Position numbers and translations under genes: made by a program. Source: Longicatena caecimuris (GTDB lineage Bacteria; Bacillota_I; Bacilli_A; Erysipelotrichales; Erysipelotrichaceae). Taken from it: DNA of 64,000 nt. The stretch spans positions 24,001-88,000 of the forward strand of contig NZ_SMBP01000001.1 in the NCBI RefSeq assembly GCF_004341945.1. The letters are read 5' to 3'. This document shows positions 1 through 7,897 of this stretch, piece after piece (position 1 is the first letter of the stretch; every line of letters begins with the position of its first letter). Under the pieces are notes generated by a model. That model made no database searches and had not been told where the DNA came from. It was given only the letters and a program-made list of their open reading frames with translations.

Positions 1-105
1 TTTGCTTTGCCATATCTGTTGACAATTATCGCCTTATTGCTATTTGCCCGCAGTTCCGTAGGACCTAAGGCATCTGGTGAGATATATGATTCAGGTAAAC
101 GTTAA
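1..105 (+). CDS. ABC transporter permease, C-terminal fragment
   Basis: The window opens inside a reading frame of 34 codons ending in TAA. The translated end has a hydrophobic stretch (LPYLLTIIALLLFARSS) followed by a short hydrophilic tail containing GPKASGEIYDSGKR. This looks like the last membrane helix and tail of nucleoside/simple-sugar ABC permeases of the YufQ/NupQ type, in which a final helix is followed by a GPKA-like segment. Only the tail is visible, so the family call rests on a short stretch. A strong terminator follows directly, which makes this the last gene of its operon. Confidence 0.5.
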   Translation, partial: FALPYLLTIIALLLFARSSVGPKASGEIYDSGKR

Positions 106-129
106 AAAAGAATGTCAAAATGATCAGAT

Positions 130-167
130 AGAATCGTCGTGTGCTATTGCCGACGGTTCTTTTTTTG
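130..167 (+). terminator. Rho-independent terminator
   Basis: AGAATCGTCG and CGACGGTTCT form a 10-bp stem (one G-U pair) around an 11-nt loop, followed by a run of T. It ends the upstream permease operon. Confidence 0.85.
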
Positions 168-176
168 TATTGTATA

Positions 177-185
177 TGGTATAAT
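177..185 (+). promoter_or_regulatory. Extended -10 promoter for yfmF
   Basis: TGGTATAAT is an extended -10 element (TGnTATAAT). No good -35 hexamer lies 16-18 bp upstream. It sits between the preceding terminator and the yfmF ribosome site. Confidence 0.55.
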
Positions 186-247
186 ATGCCAATAATGATA
201 TAAAAATAATTTGATTGTTCATACTAATAACTACGGAGGTAGAAGAT

Positions 248-1504
248 ATGCAAATAACAAATGGCATTCAGGTACAATTTATTCCAACCACAAAGTTTAA
301 AGATATCGGCATCAGTGTACGCTTTCGCAATACCTTACAAGATGGTAAATCGGCAAAGCGCTCTTTACTGGCACTCATGTTGGTAGACCGCTGTCAGAAA
401 TATGATACAAAATTAAAGATGAGTGAGATGCAGGATGAGCTTTATGGTGCGACTTTAACAGCTCAAACAGCCGGTTTTGGGGCAAGTCAGATCATTGAAC
501 TACGTTCAAAAATCATTAATCCATCTTTTCTAAATGAAGAAAACACCTTGTTAGAAGATACCTTTGCATTTCTCCATGAGGTTATTTTCTCACCATTGCT
601 TAAAGAAGAGGTGTTTCATGAAAACAAAGAAATCTTGTTGGCAAAAATCAAACGAATGCAAGATGATCCATCACAATATGCTATTACATGCGGTTTACGC
701 GAGGCAGGCAAAGGAACACCTTTAGGAATCTCGGCGCTTGGTACTTATGAGCAAGTTGAACAATTGACACTATCCGATATACAACAGATTTATCAAGAGA
801 TGATGAAAGAAGATTTAATCGATATTCTTGTTTGTGGTGACATAGAAGAAGATAGCATTTTAAAGCTGGTAAAAGAAACGCTGCGTTTCACACCGCGTAA
901 TACGCAAATGCAAAGCTGGTATTGTGTTGAAAATGAGCGAAAGAGTGAGACGAAACGATTAACCAAGCATATTTCACAAAGCTACATCATGATGACCTGG
1001 TTTACCCATACCCCGATTACTGATGAAAAATATTATGCATTACGTGTGGCAAATGCTGTGTTTGGACAATATTCAACATCCTTACTTTTTCAAGAAGTTC
1101 GTGAAAAACGCAGCTTGTGTTATTCCATTTTTTCGAACTTAATTAGCTATGACGGTGCTATGGGAGTAACTACAGGGATTGAGAAAGAACATATTGATAA
1201 AACAATGGAATTAATTCAAACACAATTCCACCGTGTTTGTGAGGGAGATTTTAGCGAAGATTTGTTAAATACCAGTAAACGTATGGTCATTAATTCTTTA
1301 AAAGCAAGTGAGGATAGCATGTATTCTTTGATGGCATTCGCTTATCAAAATGCTTTATTACAAAGGGATTATAGTGTATCAGATTTGATGGATATGGTAG
1401 AGAAGGTAACGCGTGAGGAAGTTATGGAAGTCATGAAGCGTTGTGAGTATAAGATGGGAGTCGTAGTGACAAAGGAGGATGACGATGAAGAAAATTGTGA
1501 ATGA
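248..1504 (+). CDS. yfmF: M16-family protein YfmF (EF-P modification-associated)
   Basis: 418 aa, M16 (insulinase-like) family. The zinc-binding HxxEH motif is absent, so this is the non-catalytic partner of the M16 pair with the next gene. B. subtilis homologues of the pair (YmfF/YmfH) are linked to 5-aminopentanol modification of elongation factor P; that role is taken from the family, not visible here. I chose the ATG preceded by GGAGGT at 7-bp spacing; an upstream in-frame start with no ribosome site would add 11 residues. The C-terminal R/Y region (REKRSLCYSIFS) is the usual M16 inactive-domain signature. The stop overlaps the start of yfmH by 20 bp, so the two are probably translationally coupled. 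Confidence 0.85.
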   Translation: MQITNGIQVQFIPTTKFKDIGISVRFRNTLQDGKSAKRSLLALMLVDRCQKYDTKLKMSEMQDELYGATLTAQTAGFGASQIIELRSKIINPSFLNEENTLLEDTFAFLHEVIFSPLLKEEVFHENKEILLAKIKRMQDDPSQYAITCGLREAGKGTPLGISALGTYEQVEQLTLSDIQQIYQEMMKEDLIDILVCGDIEEDSILKLVKETLRFTPRNTQMQSWYCVENERKSETKRLTKHISQSYIMMTWFTHTPITDEKYYALRVANAVFGQYSTSLLFQEVREKRSLCYSIFSNLISYDGAMGVTTGIEKEHIDKTMELIQTQFHRVCEGDFSEDLLNTSKRMVINSLKASEDSMYSLMAFAYQNALLQRDYSVSDLMDMVEKVTREEVMEVMKRCEYKMGVVVTKEDDDEENCE

Positions 1505-2768
1505 GCGTTATCAAGAGACGCGCTTTGAAGAAACTTTAGAAAATGGTCTGCATGTTATCCTTTGGCAAAAAAAAGATTATGTGAAATCCATGTTTATGAT
1601 GGTAACCCCTTTAGGTGCCATGGATATGAAACAGGTTGATGAAAATGGTAAAGAATATCATTTCCCTGCAGGTATTGCTCATTTTCTTGAACATAAGATG
1701 TTCGAAATGAAAGATGGGGATGTCATGGATGCTTTTTCAACAATGGGGGCAAATGTCAATGCTTTTACCTCCTATACAGAAACGGCATATTATTTCACCA
1801 CAAGTAATGCAATCGAGGAACCATTGAAACTATTACTTGATTTTGTGCAAGAACTTGCCATTGATGAAGAAAGTGTAGAGAAAGAGAAGGGCATCATCAT
1901 ACAAGAACTCCATATGTATAAACAAATGAGCGATTCGCGTTTGCTGATGGAAACATATGCATCCTTGTATAAAAATCATCCACTACGCTATGATATTGGC
2001 GGCGATGATGACAGTGTGCAATCCATTACTTTAGAACAGTTAGAAGAATGTTATCGTATTAATTATCATCCTAGCAATATGGTGTTGGTGGGTGTTTGCA
2101 GCGAAGATCCTGAGAATATAATGAAAATTATCCGCGAAAATCAGAGTGGGAAAAAATTCCCTAAAATGGCAGGTATCAAGCGGTTAGAATTTGATGAAAG
2201 TGAAAAGCCAGCACGTGAGACTTATACATTTTCAATGGATGTTACGTTGCCAAAGGTATCCATCGCCTATAAGTTAGATGGTGTAGAGGATGTATCCCAA
2301 CGCATGAAGGAAGAATGGTGTATTCGTATATTACTCGATGCCTATTTCAGTTCGTTGTATCCAGATTTTCAAACATGGTTAGATGATAAGATTTTTAATG
2401 ACTATGTCGGTTGTGAAGTAGACTTAGGAAAAGATTATGGAATGATAATGTTTTACGCCGAAACATTAAAACAAGAAAAATTTAAAGAAATTGTGCAGGA
2501 TACATTAAAGCGTATGGAATCTGGCGATATTGATAAAAAAGTGTTACAGCAATTGAAACGACGTTATTTTGGACAAGCGATACGAAGCTTAAACAGTTTT
2601 GATGATATTGTCATTACATCGGCTCGTTGCTACTTTGACAAGACAGATTTCTTTTCTTCAATGGATATTCTAGATGCTATTGATGAAAAAGATATTAAAG
2701 ATGCAGCAAATAAGCTAAAGCAGGGACATTGCAGTATCGTTACGTTATTGCCAGAAAAAAGCAAGTAA
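1485..2768 (+). CDS. yfmH: M16-family metallopeptidase YfmH (EF-P modification-associated)
   Basis: 427 aa. The inverted zinc motif HxxEH is present as HFLEH at residues 66-70, with the expected distal acidic ligand near Glu141 (IIIQEL), so this member should be the catalytically competent half of the YfmF/YfmH pair. The ATG was chosen because AAAGGAGG lies 6 bp upstream; the ATG two codons earlier touches the ribosome site. It overlaps the end of yfmF and is followed by a strong hairpin terminator, so the two genes form a complete operon. The natural substrate is not known from the sequence. Confidence 0.88.
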   Translation: MKKIVNERYQETRFEETLENGLHVILWQKKDYVKSMFMMVTPLGAMDMKQVDENGKEYHFPAGIAHFLEHKMFEMKDGDVMDAFSTMGANVNAFTSYTETAYYFTTSNAIEEPLKLLLDFVQELAIDEESVEKEKGIIIQELHMYKQMSDSRLLMETYASLYKNHPLRYDIGGDDDSVQSITLEQLEECYRINYHPSNMVLVGVCSEDPENIMKIIRENQSGKKFPKMAGIKRLEFDESEKPARETYTFSMDVTLPKVSIAYKLDGVEDVSQRMKEEWCIRILLDAYFSSLYPDFQTWLDDKIFNDYVGCEVDLGKDYGMIMFYAETLKQEKFKEIVQDTLKRMESGDIDKKVLQQLKRRYFGQAIRSLNSFDDIVITSARCYFDKTDFFSSMDILDAIDEKDIKDAANKLKQGHCSIVTLLPEKSK

Positions 2769-2792
2769 CTTTAACCAAATTTGTAAAATAGA

Positions 2793-2844
2793 GATGAAAT
2801 AGGTTGGAAAGAGTATAAATAATCAGCCTGATTTCATCTTTTTT
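2793..2844 (+). terminator. Terminator after yfmF-yfmH
   Basis: GATGAAAT pairs with ATTTCATC, extended inward by AGGTTG/CAGCCT, and is followed by TTTTTT. Confidence 0.8.
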
Positions 2845-2869
2845 CTTTATTTCATACAAATACGTGAAA

Positions 2870-2898
2870 TTGCACAAAGGAGCATCCTTTGACATAAT
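2870..2898 (+). promoter_or_regulatory. ssb promoter with palindromic spacer
   Basis: TTGCAC and CATAAT are spaced 17 bp apart. The spacer carries the perfect inverted repeat AAAGGA-GCA-TCCTTT, placed where a repressor would block RNA polymerase. The -35 match is modest (3 of 6). Confidence 0.45.
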
Positions 2899-2944
2899 GT
2901 AAGCCATAAAGAGACAACAAATGTTGTGAAAGGAGATTATTTAT

Positions 2945-3271
2945 ATGAATCTAGTGGCTTTTGTGGGAAATATTGTCGAACCTCCAAAGCTTCGTGAATC
3001 AGCGATGGGAAATAAATTCGCCGTGATGGAGATTAATGTACGAAGAGCATTTCCTAACAGTGAAGGGGTGTATGAAGTTGACACTTTGGCAGTTACGTTA
3101 TGGAAAGGAATTGCCCAAACAACTTCCGAGGTTGCTCAAAAGGGTGACACGGTAGCAGTGAAGGGAAGAATACAATCGCATACGTTTGAAGGTAATGATG
3201 GGCAGCAACATCGATCTTATGATATTATTGCTGAATATGTATCATTGATACAAAGAGAGGGGCAAAGCTAA
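2945..3271 (+). CDS. ssb: Single-stranded DNA-binding protein, short (tail-less)
   Basis: 108 aa, essentially a lone OB-fold. The family signatures are visible: an N-terminal start of the form MNxVxFVGNI, the central F-x-V-x-R region and the late strand VAVKGRIQSHTFE followed by SYDIIAEYVS. Housekeeping SSBs of Firmicutes carry a Gly/Gln-rich linker and an acidic tip (DDDIPF) that recruits partners; this protein ends at REGQS and lacks both. It is therefore closer in architecture to SsbB (YwpH, about 113 aa), used in competence in B. subtilis. It stands alone, not between rpsF and rpsR. The ribosome site AAAGGAG is 9 bp upstream. Confidence 0.85.
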   Translation: MNLVAFVGNIVEPPKLRESAMGNKFAVMEINVRRAFPNSEGVYEVDTLAVTLWKGIAQTTSEVAQKGDTVAVKGRIQSHTFEGNDGQQHRSYDIIAEYVSLIQREGQS

Positions 3272-3292
3272 ACAGCTTTTGTCCCGTTTTTT
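3259..3292 (+). terminator. Terminator overlapping the end of ssb
   Basis: The stem formed by GGGGCAAAGCT and AGCTTTTGTCCC is followed by GTTTTTT; its 5' arm lies in the last codons of ssb. Confidence 0.75.
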
Positions 3293-3401
3293 AAGTATTA
3301 TTATAGTATTGCTCTTTTTTAAATTCATAAGAATGTATATCAAACTATGAGCGCATTTTGGCTTGCTATATCAAAAAAGAGTAAAATCCATTTGCATGTC
3401 A

Positions 3402-3429
3402 TTGACTTTTACAAGAGATGGAGCATAAT
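3402..3429 (+). promoter_or_regulatory. Promoter of the 116-aa orphan gene
   Basis: TTGACT and CATAAT are spaced 16 bp apart, about 40 bp before the ATG. Confidence 0.5.
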
Positions 3430-3469
3430 AGAAGTAAGAGATGACTTATGTAAAAAGGAGGTATGGAAA

Positions 3470-3820
3470 ATGAAAAAAGATTTGTTTTATAAAATAACAG
3501 ATTCGCACGAAATACTCTTTACAAAGTCAGAAAATCATCATTCCTTGCCGGCTAAGGCTAAAGTTGAAGTTATTATATCACCTGTCTTAAAGTCTGGCGG
3601 TGTTGAAGTTGCTAACGCGATTGCAAATGCGGCTAGTAGCAGTTTAGGAAATGGCAATGAAAAAGTCAATGTGGCAGTACAAGTATGTTTTGAAGATGAG
3701 ACAAGAGAATTGTTGTTAATGAATGAAACACCATTAATCCGCAATAATCTTGATTATCACGAAGCTGTACGTCATGCCCGCAATCTGCAAGAGGCATTAA
3801 AAAAAGATTTGGTGTGTTAA
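3470..3820 (+). CDS. Hypothetical protein, 116 aa
   Basis: I do not recognise this protein. It has a good start (AAAGGAGG 8 bp before the ATG), its own promoter and its own terminator, so it is probably a real monocistronic gene. It is soluble, with no signal peptide or membrane helix. The central part is rich in Ala, Val, Gly and Asn (VEVANAIANAASSSLGNG), and the C-terminus is a likely amphipathic helix (DYHEAVRHARNLQEALKKD). An in-frame upstream start would add 41 residues but has no ribosome site and would include the promoter. Confidence 0.65.
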   Translation: MKKDLFYKITDSHEILFTKSENHHSLPAKAKVEVIISPVLKSGGVEVANAIANAASSSLGNGNEKVNVAVQVCFEDETRELLLMNETPLIRNNLDYHEAVRHARNLQEALKKDLVC

Positions 3821-3845
3821 CTACCAATACATGAATTGATGTTAG

Positions 3846-3881
3846 GAAAAGTGTAGCATTGATGGCTGCACTTTTCTTTTT
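3846..3881 (+). terminator. Terminator after the orphan gene
   Basis: GAAAAGTG(t)AGC pairs with GCT(g)CACTTTTC and is followed by TTTTT. Confidence 0.8.
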
Positions 3882-3918
3882 AATTGACAACATTAATATC
3901 ATAACATTCTGACAATTA

Positions 3919-3947
3919 TTGACAATTTCTATTACTCTATATAAAAT
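3919..3947 (+). promoter_or_regulatory. gldA promoter
   Basis: A consensus TTGACA is followed after 17 bp by TAAAAT. Two further TGACAA copies lie just upstream. Confidence 0.65.
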
Positions 3948-3981
3948 ATTGATAGATATAGACAATAAGGAGGATTCTATC

Positions 3982-5079
3982 GTGGCAAAAATCTTAATCA
4001 GTCCTAGTAAATATGTGCAAGGACCTAAGGAACTGAAAAAACTGGGAAGCTATACGCAAGGGTATGGGAAAAAGGCTTTGATTCTTATTAGTGATGGCGG
4101 CTATAAACGTATTGGTAAAATGATCGAAGATAGCTTTGCAAAGAGTACTTGTGAATATCATTTTGACTTTTTTCATGGGGAGTGCAGCAAAAATGAAATC
4201 ACTCGTTTATGCAATATCATGAAAGAAACAAAATGTGATTGCATCATTGGAGTAGGTGGAGGAAAAATATTTGATACGGCAAAAGCTGTGGCATATTATG
4301 AGAAAACGCCTGTGCTTATTTGTCCTACCATTGCTTCTACAGATGCACCTTGCAGCGCCTTATCTGTTATTTATACGGATGATGGTGTTTTTGAAGAATA
4401 TCTGTTTTTACCAGCAAATCCAAACATGGTTTTAATGGATACAGATATTATTGTACAATCTCCTGTACGTTTAACGATGGCAGGAATCGGAGATGCCTTA
4501 GCAACTTATTTTGAGGCACGTGCTTGTGAGCAAAGTGATGCAATGAGTTGTGCAGGAGGTAAGACAACACAGGCAGCGATGGCCTTAGCAAGATTGTGCT
4601 TTGATACACTGATGGAAGAGGGTGTTAAGGCAAAAATAGCACTAGAGGCAAAAGCGTGTACACCAGCAGTTGAAAAAATTATCGAAGCAAATACATTATT
4701 ATCTGGAATCGGCTTTGAAAGTGCTGGTTTGGCTGGTGCCCATGCTATTCATAATGGCTTAACAGTATTAGAAGAATGTCATGCAATGTATCATGGGGAA
4801 AAAGTGGCATTTGGTACCATCACACAACTTGTGTTGGAAAATGTTGATGCGCAGGAATTGCAGGAAATCATTGAATTCTGCATCGCATTAGGCTTGCCAG
4901 TCACTTTACAGCAGTTAGGTGTTCACGAAGTCACGAAAGAAAAAATTATGGCCGTGGCAGAAGCTGCTTGTGCTGAAAATGACACATTACACAATATGCC
5001 ATTTGAGGTTACACCAGCAACCGTTTGTGATGCTATTCTGGCAGCGGATGCTTATGGACATTATTTCTTAGGCATTTAA
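3982..5079 (+). CDS. gldA: Glycerol dehydrogenase
   Basis: 365 aa, NAD-dependent, metal-containing polyol dehydrogenase that oxidises glycerol to dihydroxyacetone. The start is GTG with AAGGAGGA 7 bp upstream, giving the family N-terminus xAKILISPSKYVQG. The nucleotide-binding glycine cluster GVGGGKIFDTAKA is at about residues 90-102. Metal ligands line up with the known glycerol dehydrogenase triad as Asp171 (GIGDA), His254 (GAHAIHNG) and His271 (MYHGEK). Length and motifs are complete, so it should be active. It is monocistronic, between its own promoter and terminator; no dihydroxyacetone kinase lies nearby in this window. Confidence 0.93.
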   Translation: MAKILISPSKYVQGPKELKKLGSYTQGYGKKALILISDGGYKRIGKMIEDSFAKSTCEYHFDFFHGECSKNEITRLCNIMKETKCDCIIGVGGGKIFDTAKAVAYYEKTPVLICPTIASTDAPCSALSVIYTDDGVFEEYLFLPANPNMVLMDTDIIVQSPVRLTMAGIGDALATYFEARACEQSDAMSCAGGKTTQAAMALARLCFDTLMEEGVKAKIALEAKACTPAVEKIIEANTLLSGIGFESAGLAGAHAIHNGLTVLEECHAMYHGEKVAFGTITQLVLENVDAQELQEIIEFCIALGLPVTLQQLGVHEVTKEKIMAVAEAACAENDTLHNMPFEVTPATVCDAILAADAYGHYFLGI

Positions 5080-5096
5080 AAAGAGAAGAAAGTTAA

Positions 5097-5139
5097 AACA
5101 TCTGCAATATCTAATAAGATAATAGCAGATGTTTTTTTT
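5097..5139 (+). terminator. gldA terminator
   Basis: AACATCTGC and GCAGATGTT form a 9-bp stem followed by TTTTTT. Confidence 0.85.
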
Positions 5140-5176
5140 GATAGGCTTCATATATAACATAAGACTATTAATAAAT

Positions 5177-5202
5177 AAAAAAACCGGATTGCTCCGGTTT
5201 TT
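5177..5202 (-). terminator. rpsD terminator
   Basis: Read on the minus strand, AAAACCGGA-GCAA-TCCGGTTTT is a 9-bp stem with a T run on its 3' side. Confidence 0.88.
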
Positions 5203-5209
5203 ATGAACA

Positions 5210-5812
5210 TTATCTGTTGTAGAATTCTACTACCAGCAGTTCGTTTACTTCCTGGTTCAGTTCGCTACGTTCAGGTAAGCGCAGGTAAGTACCTTTTTTA
5301 GCATCTTTATCAACGTCTACGAATGCTACTGTATTTAAGCAAGCTTCCAATGCTTCGTTGATGGCTGCTAAGTTCTTAGATTTTTCTTTAACTTCGATCG
5401 TTGTTCCTGGTTTTACGATAAAGCTAGGAATATCAACTTTCTTACCGTTTACTAAAATGTGTCCGTGGTTAACCAGCTGACGAGCAGCGCGACGTGTACG
5501 GGCAAATCCTAAACGATATACTAAGTTATCTAATCTAGATTCTAACAGGTTTAAGAAGTTTTCACCTGTTACACCTTTCATTTTACTAGCTTTAACAAAC
5601 AGATTATGGAACTGACGTTCATTTAATCCATACATGTAGCGGATTTTCTGTTTTTCACGCAACTGTAAACCATAGTTCGTTAATTTTACACGTTTCGTAG
5701 GTCCGTGCTGACCTGGTGCGTATGCACGTTTCTGAAGTTCTTCTCCAGTTTCCAGAATTGAGAAACCCAAACGACGGGATGTTTTCCAAACTGGTCCTTT
5801 TACTCTTGACAT
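5210..5812 (-). CDS. rpsD: 30S ribosomal protein S4
   Basis: 200 aa, a primary 16S rRNA-binding protein of the small subunit. The N-terminus [19 protein letters not shown] matches Firmicutes S4. The S4 RNA-binding fold is visible at about residues 90-150 ([32 protein letters not shown]). The Cys4 zinc ligands of some S4 forms are absent, so this is the zinc-free type. It is transcribed alone, not within the alpha operon, as in B. subtilis. A roughly 180-nt leader precedes it and probably mediates feedback by S4. AGGAGG lies 7 bp before the ATG. Confidence 0.97.
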   Translation of the reverse strand: MSRVKGPVWKTSRRLGFSILETGEELQKRAYAPGQHGPTKRVKLTNYGLQLREKQKIRYMYGLNERQFHNLFVKASKMKGVTGENFLNLLESRLDNLVYRLGFARTRRAARQLVNHGHILVNGKKVDIPSFIVKPGTTIEVKEKSKNLAAINEALEACLNTVAFVDVDKDAKKGTYLRLPERSELNQEVNELLVVEFYNR

Positions 5813-5991
5813 TTCATGTCCTCCTTATTGTTTTATGGCTATAAAACAATAACAGTACAAATCATCATTACCTGGTGTCTTCGCTTACGATATCTTCGCT
5901 CTTAGGCAGCCGAGTTACGTGATATCCCGTATATGTATTACGTCAAAGACGCGCTTGTGTAAGACTTTGCATGCTGCTATCAATTTTACGC
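5813..5991 (-). promoter_or_regulatory. rpsD leader, probable S4-binding autoregulatory RNA
   Basis: The untranslated leader between the promoter and rpsD is about 180 nt. Its 3' part (5825-5852) is a perfect 12-bp hairpin, TTATTGTTTTAT around an AGCC loop, ending directly against the AGGAGG ribosome site. Upstream are further pairing stretches (CAAAG...CTTTG and two GATATC copies). S4 represses its own mRNA through such a leader in B. subtilis; that this RNA works the same way is inference from gene identity, length and structure. Confidence 0.55.
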
Positions 5992-5997
5992 CATTAT

Positions 5998-6026
5998 AGT
6001 GTATCAGAAAGTGGAAATGTTGTCAA
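5998..6026 (-). promoter_or_regulatory. rpsD promoter
   Basis: On the minus strand, TTGACA is followed after 17 bp by TACACT, with TATAAT a few bases further on. Confidence 0.65.
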
Positions 6027-6099
6027 ATGGTTCCTTGCATTATTTACCATAAGAATTCTAGATCTCGATGAATTTTGTTTTCTCATTTTTACAGAATTA

Positions 6100-6108
6100 T
6101 GATACAAT
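6100..6108 (+). promoter_or_regulatory. Extended -10 promoter for ezrA
   Basis: TGATACAAT, about 35 bp before the ezrA ATG; no clear -35. Confidence 0.5.
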
Positions 6109-6141
6109 ATAAGCAATGAATGTGGATGAAAGAGGTGCCTT

Positions 6142-7896
6142 ATGGAGAATTTTATAAATAATATAAAAAATGTCGTATCACTAGATATATTGATTTGGAT
6201 CGTTGCTGCTATCATCGCTATCATCATTTTGACGATTATCATGATGGTCATTCGCCAAAAGAAAGCTAAGAAGCAATTGGATGATTGTGAGATTCGTTAC
6301 AACAACTTAAAAGGCATACCTTTGGCATTTAAATTAAATAAAGCAGTTGCATTATCAAGAGTCAATGAATTGATGGCGGAAGGGGTAGATAGTTGCCGTA
6401 ATGACTTTGATGAAATTCAGGATAAACTGAAAGAAAGCAGTGTGCAGCTGGCCGAAATAGATGATTTGATCTATGTGCATAAGGTAAAGACAGCCTTAAA
6501 TCGCATGGAGGCTTTAGATAAAGAATTGACGCTTTTGGAATCACGTGTAGCGAATGTGAATAAAGCATTGGATGAGGTATTAGAACAGGAAAACGAGCAG
6601 CGTGTACATATTAATAGATTAAAAGATGAATTCCGTTTGATCAAACGAAAGATTTCAGAAAACCGAGCATCTTATGCACAGTCGTATGAATATCTGGAGA
6701 TGGAAATTGCTAACATAGAAAAGATGTTTTCATCGTTTGAAGAATGGATGTTTGCTTCAGAATTCAACAAAGCTGCTGATGAACAAAAAGAAATTCGCGA
6801 GCACATTGCTCATCTAAATGATTTGGTAGACATACTTCCAGGTATGTATGAACGTGCAAAAGGTGTGTTACCTAGAGCAATCGATGAAGTCGGTTATGCA
6901 TATGCACAAGCAAAGAATAAAGGGGTTTATCTGGAACATTTAGAAGTTCATAAAAATCTTGACTTCGTCAGCGATATGCTGAAAGAAAGTTTAAATCGTC
7001 TACGTAATGGGAAACCAGATGGAGTTAATGAAGATCTAAATGATTGTGAAAAACGTATTATTCAATTGCAAGAGCAGATTACCAAAGAAGAAAAAGCATT
7101 TGATGAGGTAGATGAAAACCTGGACATTCTTTTTGATAGTGTAAAAACCATGAATGCAGATGTTGAGGGAATTGAGGAACTCTATAATCGTGTATATGAA
7201 CGATTTGGCTTTGAGAACTGGACCGATCGTTTAAAAGAGGTCAATGCAAAGCTAGCTGTATTAAACGATATGCAAAGAAAACTACAGCTAGTTATCCAGG
7301 AACAGAAAGAGCCATATACCTCTATTCTGATCGCTTATAAAGAATTGGAACAAAGCAGTGCTGTTTTTCATAATGAAGTAAGCGAAATGAAACAAAAATT
7401 AGATACAGCTTGCAGTGATGAAGAACGAGCGAAGAAACAAATGGTAAAACTACAGTTGATTTTGAATGAGATCCGGGTGAAAATGAGCAAACATCGCTTA
7501 CCAAGTGTATCGAAAAAATATGAGGATGATTTGCATCGCGGGGAAGTGATGATCAAGGACATTCATGTGATTTTGGATAATTCGCCGTTAGATGTAAAAC
7601 ATTTGAATGCAGAGTTGCGTAAAGCCATTGATTATATTTATACTTTATATAATAGTGTGAATAATTTAGTTGGCATGGCAGTGATGGTAGAAAATGCCAT
7701 TGTCTTTGGTAATCGTTATCGATCGACATATCCCGATATTGATTCAGAACTGACACGTGCCGATCTGTGTTTCCGTAATGGACAATACACCAAAGCTTTA
7801 AAAATTAGTATTCAATGTATTGAAAAGATGCATCCGGGTGCTTATGAAAAATTAATTGCTAAAAAAGATCCGCATCTATTGAAAGAGGAGGCATAA
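6142..7896 (+). CDS. ezrA: Septation ring formation regulator EzrA
   Basis: 584 aa, close to the usual 560-575. One N-terminal membrane helix (about residues 17-38, an Ile-rich run ending in MVIRQKKAKK) anchors a long cytoplasmic coiled-coil domain made of spectrin-like repeats, visible as continuous charged heptads. EzrA binds FtsZ and prevents extra Z rings while helping septum assembly. The ribosome site AGAGG precedes the ATG. The gene order ezrA / cysteine desulfurase / thiI is the same as in B. subtilis, which supports the call. The next gene starts 1 bp after the stop. Confidence 0.93.
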   Translation: MENFINNIKNVVSLDILIWIVAAIIAIIILTIIMMVIRQKKAKKQLDDCEIRYNNLKGIPLAFKLNKAVALSRVNELMAEGVDSCRNDFDEIQDKLKESSVQLAEIDDLIYVHKVKTALNRMEALDKELTLLESRVANVNKALDEVLEQENEQRVHINRLKDEFRLIKRKISENRASYAQSYEYLEMEIANIEKMFSSFEEWMFASEFNKAADEQKEIREHIAHLNDLVDILPGMYERAKGVLPRAIDEVGYAYAQAKNKGVYLEHLEVHKNLDFVSDMLKESLNRLRNGKPDGVNEDLNDCEKRIIQLQEQITKEEKAFDEVDENLDILFDSVKTMNADVEGIEELYNRVYERFGFENWTDRLKEVNAKLAVLNDMQRKLQLVIQEQKEPYTSILIAYKELEQSSAVFHNEVSEMKQKLDTACSDEERAKKQMVKLQLILNEIRVKMSKHRLPSVSKKYEDDLHRGEVMIKDIHVILDNSPLDVKHLNAELRKAIDYIYTLYNSVNNLVGMAVMVENAIVFGNRYRSTYPDIDSELTRADLCFRNGQYTKALKISIQCIEKMHPGAYEKLIAKKDPHLLKEEA

Positions 7897-7897
7897 G

